This document shows, one piece after another, positions 55,030 through 64,000 of a DNA stretch of 64,000 nucleotides. The notes under the pieces are model-generated. The model did no database searches and was not told the origin of the DNA. It saw only the letters and a list, made by a program, of their open reading frames with translations. Source of the DNA: Bryum argenteum (Eukaryota > Streptophyta > Bryopsida > Bryales > Bryaceae); contig CM073321.1 of the NCBI GenBank assembly GCA_037043015.1, positions 18,597,001-18,661,000 on the forward strand, given 5' to 3'. How positions within the stretch are numbered: the first letter of the stretch is position 1; each line of letters starts with the position of its first letter. A program made the position numbers and the translations under genes.

Positions 55030-55560
55030 AAGGTCTTTGACCTATGGCCACGTATGAATCGGACATGATGTACAGGATATGAACGATCAGCTACTACACC
55101 ATATAAGCAAGAAGAATGTTGATTTCAAGCGTATCCTTGAGAATGTTAGAAGGAGCTCACTGACCACGAGGAGTAATCCAGTGCTTGTTTTTTGAGTAGA
55201 AGACGATGCCGAGCACCGACTGAAGATGTAAGTGAGATGGGGGTACACCCTCCCCACCAAATCGCCATTCTGCTGTCCCTTAGAACACAGGTGATGCAAA
55301 TTGTTTAGCTCATCAACACAAAGCTTAAAAATCAGCAATTTGAACCCTACTTAAGCAGCCAAACCCTAAAATTCAGCCACGAGAACATCTCTCAAATCTG
55401 ACCCAAAAAATCTCAAATCTCACCCGAAAAACACAAGATGTATGTGCACAATCGCAATTCGGAGATGTATAGTAACTGGCCGTATCTCTAACCCCACCAC
55501 GGGAGGCGATCATTTTCGCAAAAAATGGTTGGTAACCAGCAATGTATGGAAACGTATAGA
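55030..55560. other. Noncoding interval within CACTA element 2
   Basis: No protein domain was recognised in any frame. It lies between the captured fragment and the TNP2 3' end. Confidence 0.4.
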
Positions 55561-55817
55561 AGCTTCACATTGGGGAGCCTACCGCTTTCAGCACGGTGGT
55601 GTCGTCGGTGGAGGTTAAAGAGCGGATGATACGAACAATGGTGACAAAGAAAAACCCATTTCTTGATCGTGGTTTCGTCCTGCTCGTCTTTCGTCTAACA
55701 ATTTCAGATGTGAAAGAAAGCTCCATAGCTTCCTGTTCTGTCAAATCAGGCATTGCTTCGCACCATGAGACTGGAAGTCCAATGTTTTGCAGCAAGACTT
55801 GTGAATTGCAGCAAATG

Positions 55818-58800
55818 TTATTCCTCATCCGAAGATGCACCAACGTCTCGATCAAAAACTTCTGCGTTCTCTACCTCCAAACCTGAAAATAAATCTTCCA
55901 CACGTAGAAATCGCCCCTCCGCCACCGGGTCTAGCGAGTCCTCCAGAACCTCCTCCGGCATTCTGAGACCCTCAAATTCGTCGTCCCTTCCGTGCCGGAA
56001 TAAAAAGCCGTCCTCCACCTCGTCTTCTGATGCTACCACCCGCTTTCCTCGTGGCTCAATGCGGATTATCACCTTCCACCCTGGAGCTTCGGGACAGTCT
56101 GAGAAAAATACTTGCTCGACATGACTTGGAAGTGCAAAGGAGTCTTTCCCGTACTCAATCATCCTGTTAAAATTAGCAATGGTAAAGCCCCAACGATCTT
56201 TCTTAACCGTAGCATTAGGGCCTCTATAGTTTGCCTCCACCCAGCTAGCCACAAGTATTGTTTGCCGAAAGCATCCGTAATCTAATTCCAGGATTTCTTC
56301 AAGGTGGCCCACGTACTCAATGGCTGCAAGTACTTGGTTTGGGTCTCCGACACCTGATCGACATGTTCGCGTGAATGTGCCAGCGACTCCAGAGTTGCAT
56401 GTTTTGAGGGGCAATTCTACGCTACGAACTCGTAAATGGTAACCATGACAGTAAATACTTCGAAATTTTCTGGCAAACTTTGAAGGTAACTTCGAGGTCG
56501 CTTGGAGGATGGCATCTACATGCACTCCAGCATCAATCTCTGCTTAGACGGTCTCCATTAGCCACAGATAGAATTCTGGGTGCTCCGCTAATTGAGCAGG
56601 GTAGTTTGTTCGTCGATAAGTACCACGACCTCTATGACGAGCTCTCCAATGCTGTCGGGCAACACGGCGGTCCTCCACCAAAAATGCATACCGCCTGAAC
56701 ACATTTGCAATGTAATGAGCAAAGTTTGGAAGTAGGCGTGGCAACATCTAAAATCACACATCTTTTATTTTGGTACAATTCCATATGGTGAATTTAAACG
56801 ACAAATATATGGAATTGAGGACTTACAAGCAGTACGGTTCAACTATGTCGGCGTTTTCGAGTATGAAGTTGTGAATTTGTGTCTGTAGCAAAGTATCCAA
56901 CACTCTGACCTTTCCATTCCCTTCATGGACTATGTCATGCATCACTAGGTCTTCTTCGCTATCCCAAACTCTTCTGAAAGATAATGGCATTCGAGAGAGG
57001 TATTCGGACACAAAGCTACAGGCCTCTTCTACCTGGTATCCCTTGGCTATGCAACCTTCAGGTTTTGAAAGGTTTCTCACAAATCCTTTAAGGTTTTTGA
57101 AGTATCTTTCAAAAGGATACATCCATCACACATGAACTGGCCCACATAAAAAAAGCTCCTCCTCTAAATGTATTGTGAGGTGGACCATAATATCAAATAA
57201 CGAAGGTGGCATCTCCTTTTCCATGAGGCAGAGCGTCTCCGCGCAGTCCTTGAAGAGAGTTTCTTGGTCAGAGAGGTTTACCGTTTTCGAACATATTTTT
57301 TTGAATATCCTGCTCAATCGAATGATAGCGGATGCAATGCCCGCACCTCTACGATTTCGAAGGCAAACTGGCATGATGTCCTCCATAAGAACGTGATAAT
57401 CATGCGACTTCAATCCTAACAACCTGCCCTTTGCGATTTTTGAATGCAAATTGCTACAGTAATGCATGGGCATTTTGATTGCCTTCAAGGTCTGTAAGAA
57501 TATTTCTCTATCTTCTTTAGAGAGGAAGTACGTGGTGTTGGGCATAAACGCCCGGTTATCCTCGCCACTTAACCTCTGCAACCACAAATGCCGTCTAATA
57601 TCACGATTCTGCATGTCCAATCTGACCTTGGCGTTGTCTTTCTCACCAAACAAAGTTTTGATGATATTCTCGGCCACATTCTTCTCCGTATGCATAACGT
57701 CAAGGGTATGACGCACAGGTAGATCCTACACAACATCATTGCATAACCACCATCAGAACATATCCATAATTAGGATGCATGACACCCACGTAAATGGTAA
57801 ACCCATATTTTGAAGTGCCAAAGAGCCGTACCTTCCAATATGGCAGCGCATAGAGAATAGAGGCTCTCTTAACGCCATGGCGCTTGACAGGGTCAGCGTC
57901 GTTGTCTTCTATGCCGCCGTCGCGCAGCCACTGGGCGCGTTCCCGCCTCTACTCTAAAATCTGAGTGTCGCTTCGTCGAGAAGGGCTTTCACCGTACTCA
58001 GGTTTATTAATAAAAGCCGCACGAGCTCTACGGAACCTGTGGTCACGAGGGAGATATCGTCGGCTACCTAAATAAATTATCTTGTTTAGCACCCTTGAGT
58101 GCTCGGAGCATGTTCCCTCTCCACAAATCGGGCACGCAATATATCCTTTCACCGTTTGACGTGATAGGAGACCAAAAGCAGGAAAATCATTAATTGTCCA
58201 CATTAAAATGGCACGGAGAGTGAAGTTCCGTTGCGGAATAGGCTTGGACATATTCACCGCAGGAACCCCCTGCCATAATTTCAGAAGGTCCATAACAAGA
58301 GGCTTAAGGTATACGTCAATGGTGTCGGAAGTGGGTGCCTTTGGGCCAGGGATCAGTAGAGATAGATTAAGGAAAAATTTCTTCGTAGCTAACCAGCCTG
58401 GAAAGTTGTAGATTGCTGTCAGCACCACCCAAGTTGAGTGCTTTGACGACTGATGCCCATGTGGGCAGACACCGTCTGCAATAAGTGCAAGACGTAAATG
58501 TGTACCCACATTTTTGAAATCTGGATACATACGGGAAATTTCCTGCCACTGAAAGCTGTCTGTAACAGACCTCATAACTGTACGATTTGCCTCCAAACCA
58601 GTGAAATGTTCTAATAGCTGTGCGATTTTCGGGCATTTGTACAGGCGTTGCAACTTTGGTATTAAAGAGAAATATCGTGTAACAGCGAAGGGAATCGTAC
58701 TTGATCCAGGGATGAACCTGCTTTGACCGCACGTAGGACAAGCCTGAAGCGCTCCATTGACAGCTCCTTCGAATAATATGTGTCCCTGAGGACAACAGTG

Positions 58801-59602
58801 GATCCGTTCGTGATCAAGTCCTAGTTTTTTTATCATACTCTTCAATTCATACGCCGTGCGAGGAAGAGAGTTGGACCGAGGTAAGAGGGTGCCTGCTAGA
58901 TAGTTCAACAATGCAGTGACAAAGTTATCGGACACGCCATACACCGATGCCAATGTCATCAACACTATCCCACATTGCATCCTGTTCTCGGAGCAACCCT
59001 CATATACTGGCTGGACACAGTCCTGCATCAAATTCTCTATGTCTACGGTTTCGCCATCATGTTCGGCCCCTGGTCCGGGACCTCCCAAATTATTTCCGTT
59101 CTCAAGTGGCTTCGTCAATTCTCAGTGTATAGAATCCGCTCTTCCGTATGCTTCGTATGCCATCCGCCGCACTTCAATTTCAGGAACGCTTGGCCACCGG
59201 TAACCGCGTTGTTCGCTCCCTGATAAAGAGTCGTCCCCCGAATCTTCGTTGTAGTCTGGGTGTCGAACCGGTCCCCTGAGGTTCTTCCCATCCACTGTCT
59301 ACATTCAGAAATTCAATCTGTTATTGTAAAAAGCCACGAATGCAAGTCTTGTAACACTGAAAGGTAAGTAAAATTGTGGCGTATCTTACCAAAATAGGAT
59401 GCGGTAGGTGGGGATCACGTCCAAACTGACAGTGATGTTGTGTTACAGAATTGGCTAGACGGATTCGTGCACCCCGGCATCGTCGACATGCGCATGGGTA
59501 CTCCAGTAATTCCAGCCGCGTAGCAATCGATTGCTCAATGTGATATGTAGGACACATGCGTCGTCGCTTCATCCTTCCGAAGTTGTGACCACCTCTATTC
59601 AA
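55818..59602 (-). pseudogene. CACTA TNP2-type transposase (element 2), nearly complete
   Basis: The exons on the minus strand are as follows. 59602-59390 holds the N-terminal 'YPCACRRCRGARIRLANSVT' zinc-like motif. 59298-57838 holds the Transposase_21 core with 'CPTCGQSRFIPGS', 'LYKCPKIAQLLEHF', 'LALIADGVCPHGHQSSKHST' and 'RNFTLRAILMWTINDFPAFG'. 57728-56823 holds 'RHTLDVMHTEKNVAENIIKT' and the DUF4218 part 'PPSLFDIMVHLTIHLEEELF' and 'MYPFERYFKNLKGFVRN'. 56750-55818 holds the DUF4216 part 'GHLEEILELDYGCFRQTILV' and an acidic tail. Introns have GT-AG ends (59389-59299, 57837-57729, 56822-56751). Four in-frame stops break it (59122-59124, 57949-57951, 57123-57125, 56544-56546) without frame changes. 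It is more intact than the TNP2 of element 1. Confidence 0.88.
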
Positions 59603-59610
59603 GTCTCAGC

Positions 59611-60120
59611 AACTAATTCGCAATAGTCGCAGACCTTCTTTGAGTAGTGGATTTTGAGCAAAGTTCGCAGATGGATCGTTTGCCTCTTGGATACCCTAAC
59701 CTGCGATCCAATACTAGATTCAAGTAATATACTTCTCATAGCAGCACCCGAATTTCAACTCTCTAGGAGTCTAATTGCAGTTTGAGAGAAGTGGATGCCA
59801 TAATCAGGCTTACAAAAATATCAATTTGGAAGTAATACGGCGATGCGTCTCTATAAAATGGAAATTATAAAACAAGCGATGAGGATTCTAGGGTTTTTAC
59901 TTACATGAGCGCTTTGTGGTACTGGACAATCGGTTATTACGGTTCCTCAGCATAATACAATCACAGCTGCAGCACCGCCGAGTGCCATCAAGCTCTTGTC
60001 GGGGACAGTATTTTAGGGATGCAATTGATACTCTATCGATCCTTGCGCATCTGCGAACCCTACCGTGGGGGTGAGGGCTACCAAGAGGATGAGAAAGTGC
60101 CACCCCATCCTCCCTCCCAT
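59611..60120. other. Upstream flank of TNP2 (element 2)
   Basis: Noncoding. A short GC-richer part at 59930-60120 may include 5' leader sequence. Confidence 0.4.
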
Positions 60121-61489
60121 CCCTGGAATTTTCAATTTAGACTCTCCCAAGGCCACTTTTGATGATTTTAAATTCAGAAATGGCCTGCAACCCCAAATTA
60201 CTTTGGAAGCCTATTCCTTGGCAATTTAAACCAACACATTAAAAACTAGGGGGCTCCTTTACCCCTCCCCCATCCAACGCTCATCCTCATCTTCATGCTC
60301 TTGGTAGCTGGTACAAACCCTTAGGCACCGTCAACTTGGGTTGTCTCACAAGACCCGTCCGTTAAGGAGACAACCCAAGCTCTATGTGCTCAACGGCACG
60401 AGATCCACTAGTTTAACTTTAAAATTTGAAATTCCTTGTTTCTAATTGATTTTTGAATCTATGATTTTTGCTTCAAGTCCTAATTAACTTCAATCTAACT
60501 TCGTTTTTTATAACTTTTAAATGAACTTCAAGCCATCTTCACACAAACTTCATGATAATTCATGATGACTTCAAAATAATCACATGTTTGCTTCATGTTT
60601 ACAACGCAAAATTTCAAAAGTTAAAGTAAAGAAGGTAACAAAATTGATTTCACTTTGTGGAAAATTGAGTAGCTTCTAAGCTTAATGTATGATGCATTGT
60701 AATTTGATTGACTAAAGCTTTGTTTACCCCAAAGTGCCAAAGGGTTGTCTAGAGCTCCAACACCAAAAGATGAGATTTTCTACCACCTTGTTCTAATTGA
60801 TGTATGATGTATGATACATGATTTTACTCTACATTAATACTTTCAATTGTAAAATCTCTAACCTTGCAACTATTAGTACCACCATGTAGAATTTGATCTG
60901 TTGGATCTTCACCATCCGTGAGATCATAACGTTCAAAAACTCAAGGAAAACTTTTCTTGAGCATTGTTTAAAAGACAGTCTACTTTGTGCATAGGGGGAA
61001 TTGAAGAATGTTACCCCAAACATTTTGTTCGAATTTTTTTCCATTGAATTAACTAAGTTGAGTATGCTCATGCAAAATTTAAAAGACTCATTTCAATTCT
61101 TTGGCCTTCATGCAAATTAATTTAAGAAGAAGGTACAAAAACAACAATATGGTAAAACTTGAATGAGTTAAAGAAAATTAGTTTTGAGAAAAAGTGAACG
61201 GTGAATATTAACCTTTATGAGTTTATGAGTTTTTGAAAAATATTGTAAAAATTCTTGAAATAAAATTTGGAAGATTTACAAAAGAATTCAAAGTTTGATG
61301 TTGTAAAATTTGAACGTTGCCCTTTTTTAATCCATTTCAGTTTAAATTTCGGTTTTTTTTTATATTTGAGTGTTAATACTATTATTTATAAACATTTCTC
61401 CAAAAAGAAACTTGAAAAAACACCAAAGAAAATTTTAAAAATTGTTGCCTTGTTTGGGCTTTAACCCCTAAACGTCCCTAGTGTCGAAA
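60121..61489. other. AT-rich noncoding stretch
   Basis: No gene, terminus or clear repeat was recognised. Confidence 0.4.
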
Positions 61490-62245
61490 AACGACATTTT
61501 GGATGAAGGGCAGAAACTTTGAAGAGCCATAACTTCTTCATCCAGACTCTGTTTTTGACGAAATCACTTGAGTTGGGTCCCAAATTAAGTCTAGTTTGTG
61601 TGGTACAAATTGCAGACCCATACAATAAAGTATGAATTAATGGCATGCATTTTAGTGACAACAGCTTTTGGTTTTGAGATTTCAAACATTGGGCATGTTT
61701 CACCATTGCAAGCCAATTATGCAAAACCAAAAATAGTTTTTCATGAATTTTTTTACATAAGTATGATCTTTAGATGTATTCTAACAACTTTCTAGTTGCA
61801 AGTTTTTCGATCCAAATAACTTTGCTAGTGGATTTGCAATGATGTTTCTACAATGAAAAAAGTGAAAAAATGGATGATTTTTGAGGAGCTAGATCTCCTT
61901 CATCCACCGTTAGATTTTGACTTTATTCTTTGGGATAGATTCCAATCATAGTCTATTTTAAGTGGTAGAAACCTTAACCTAATTGAAGATGTATTGAAGA
62001 TAGGGTATGGATTTGAGTGCAAAGGGTCTAGTTTTGGACTATTTTTCCTTTGTAAATTTTGAGGCAGTTTTCACCATTGGAAGGCTACTATTTGAGCCAA
62101 GATATTTTTTTGATGAATTTTTTTGGTACAAAAGTGTTTTTGAGATGAAGATGGACAACTTTCTAGTTGGTGATTTTTTGATAGCAAATTTCATGTTGGT
62201 AGTATTTTCACTTCAAAGTGGAAATGATGGTATTTTGTAGCCTGT
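61490..62245. repeat. Imperfect direct duplication of about 365 bp
   Basis: Two consecutive blocks (about 61500-61860 and 61865-62245) share an order of landmarks: 'CTTCATCCA', 'TTAAGT.TAGT', a 'TTTCACCATTG.AAG' block, 'ATGAATTTTTTT' and 'AACTTTCTAGTTG'. This style is typical of LTR or 3' regions of plant retrotransposons, but no coding sequence supports it. Confidence 0.6.
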
Positions 62246-63960
62246 TTTGCGCACTAATACGTTACGATCTCCCAATCTATGAGGTCCCATGAGTCAAGTT
62301 TTGGCCCACATGATCTACTACAAGTCTATTATAAGTTTGTACGGTTAAGATCTGAATAGCTTATCTTTATTTTCATCTATATCACTTTTTTTGAAAATGA
62401 GTTTTTGGCTAAAAATACCCCAAGAACGTTTAGAAGTTAAATAAAAAATCATAATAAAATTTAAAATTTGGAATTTGGATTTTCAGATTTTACTACATAT
62501 GTTATGTTTGCATTACCACATCCACTCCAAATTATAGTCCAAAATATTAAATTTAAACCATTTAATTGAGTTGCATGAAAGAGCAAAATCCCACTTTGGC
62601 TTGCTTTCATTGGCACTTCGGGGTTAAATCGAAGTTGAATATAAATCAAACTAAAAACTATGAAACCAACTTCAACTACAATGTAAGGAACCTTAATTAT
62701 AATTTTCTTATAAACCAATGGGTTGTAAAAGGGTGATAGGGCAACCACTCAAAGTTGTTCCATAAGTCCTCAAACGTTTCACATATTCTGTAAAGGAAAC
62801 AAGAAATATTATCACTAGCTTGAATTATATAACAACATACTACCATTATAACAAACTTTATATGATTTGAAAATTACCTAAATTACACTTTGAGTCTTTG
62901 ATAACAAATACCTCTTCGTAGGATTCTATAGAATCATTATTGTTTCAAGTGGCCTTGTTGTATGGGTACCTCAAAGCCCTTTGGGAGGATACCATGTCCG
63001 ACATCTTCAGGGCTTTAATAACTAGCTAGATAGTATCGTAGTTACTGTGTCCATTCTCGAAAGGGGAGACTAGTATTGTCCCAAATTTCCCCTTGTCCAG
63101 TGGGCACCAAGTCATTAGCATTACGAAGTTTCAAAGATTCATAGATTCAGCACATGCTAAGAGGGACTTGTTATGTGGTATGGTAATTATATATATCTAA
63201 TTTTATTCAATACTTATATATTGAAAATAAATTAAAGTTAGTTTCAAAATGATACTTCAAAGTGATATTTGTTCATAGTTTTCACAAATGCCTATGATAC
63301 ATAGTTTTTTATACAAATGACATACATATTAGGATAGAAGTAATCAAAACTTTCCAAACCCTCAATTCCTACACATTGCACTCTATATTTAATTTACAAG
63401 CACATTATCTTCAAAGTGTTGCAAATGTATATGAAGGTAAGATATTCTTATTAAAAACTTGATATAGACGTATTAAAAATGATGTGGATTAAATTTGGAG
63501 TCAATAGCCCCCATAGATTGCATTATCTTAATTTGTAAATACTCAAGGGGGGGTTTCACTATGCTCGAAGTAAGTATTACTAATGAAATTGAGAGTGAGA
63601 TAATTATGTAGATCCCAACTATACAATCTTGTAATAAACTTATTGTAAGTTATGTGAACCGAATCTGGAGCCTTGAGCCTCATAGATTGGGATATCATAA
63701 TATAGATGTACTAAAGAGAAAATTTTGGAAATCTATCATTTTGACTTTGAAGTGGTAATGCTACCAACAAAACTATTGCAATTAAAAAATCTTCAATTAG
63801 AAAGATGTTCACGTTCATCTCAGTAACATCTTTTTACTAAAAATATTCTTTAAGGTTTTCCTGCCTAAAATAATAGCCTTTCCATGCGAAAACTGCCACA
63901 AATTTTACTATAGAAAAATAGTCCAAAGCTAAACCGAATGCATAAAAATGCATGCCATGT
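61990..63960. repeat. Long imperfect inverted repeat, arms about 370 bp
   Basis: The left arm 61990-62360 matches the reverse complement of 63590-63960. Shared blocks are 'TTTGGACTATTTTTC', 'TCCCAATCTATGAGG', 'GCAGTTTTC' and 'ACTTTGAAGTG'/'CACTTCAAAGT'. The spacer of about 1.2 kb is AT-rich with no gene. Confidence 0.6.
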
Positions 63961-64000
63961 TTTCAAAATATCCTACATTGAAATGAGCTTTTTACTACAA

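Larger units (their letters stand above)
53803..59610 (-). mobile_element. CACTA element 2, inserted in TNP2 of element 1
   Basis: 'CACTACAAGAAATTCAG' at 53803 is a typical CACTA left terminus, preceded by ATG as the probable 3-bp target copy. The element carries an LRR-like fragment and its own TNP2 gene in minus orientation, starting near 59602. No matching right terminus (CTTGTAGTG or similar) was found up to 64000, so its right end is unknown. The annotated end marks only the last coding base. Confidence 0.7.

Overview
This is a eukaryotic, almost certainly land-plant, window made almost entirely of nested transposable elements in decay. The evidence is plant-type TNP2/TNP1 genes of CACTA (En/Spm) elements, a plant hAT transposase with BED, DUF659 and C-terminal dimerisation regions, a chromodomain Ty3/gypsy retrotransposon, GT-AG introns, TATA-type promoters and AT-rich satellite DNA. 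The style of the captured genes (TE-borne kinase, RING/coiled-coil and FCP1-like genes) recalls seedless-plant genomes such as bryophytes, ferns or lycophytes. That is an impression from memory and was not searched. I see no convincing single-copy host gene and no rRNA, CRISPR array or intact tRNA.

Layout: 1-6.0 kb holds a broken gypsy chromovirus (integrase and chromodomain remnants) ending in an LTR, which is fused tail-to-tail to a second, inverted LTR. 6.0-6.86 kb is the right end of a CACTA element, with a terminal CTTATAGTG and a subterminal array of GATGTC/GACATC motifs. 6.86-8.45 kb has degraded coding sequence and another LTR piece. 8.9-11.1 kb has further CACTA motif arrays and coding scraps, followed by a SINE-like tRNA-derived repeat. 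11.9-16.7 kb (minus) is a broken multi-exon transposase-like gene whose middle is missing and occupied by an LTR fragment. 16.8-17.8 kb upstream of it is packed with a 23-bp dyad-symmetric element. 18.8-24.1 kb is AT-rich satellite interrupted by a deleted hAT-like element (19.5-23.4 kb).

25-34.4 kb (plus) is a large intron-containing gene region. It encodes a novel N-terminal part, a segment with a weak DNA-methyltransferase-like motif, an acidic segment with a SUMO-interaction-like motif and an FCP1/NIF-like phosphatase domain. Its introns carry about two dozen copies of the same 23-bp dyad. 35-38.7 kb (minus, TNP1-like) and 51.1-53.8 kb (plus, TNP2) are two halves of one CACTA element with its own ACGT-based intronic motif. 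They are split by a large hAT-like composite element (about 38.96-51.12 kb) encoding a hAT transposase, a RING/coiled-coil protein and a kinase-fold protein, separated by G/C-rich minisatellites. A second CACTA element starts at 53.803 kb inside the first TNP2 gene and carries its own TNP2 gene (59.6-55.8 kb, minus) and an LRR-like gene fragment. 60-64 kb is AT-rich noncoding repeat with a large inverted repeat.

The most interesting signal is that the noncoding parts (introns and flanks) of different elements are filled with element-specific short dyad motifs. One is the 23-bp ATTCAACTCGA-N-TCGAGTTGAAT family, shared by two divergently oriented genes at 11.9-17.8 and 25-34 kb, with compensated changes in the two arms. 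The other is a related pair of ACGT/GATGTC families tied to CACTA genes. I infer that these are binding sites for element-encoded proteins or structured intronic RNA signals, and that the 11.9-34.4 kb genes may belong to one undescribed two-gene element.
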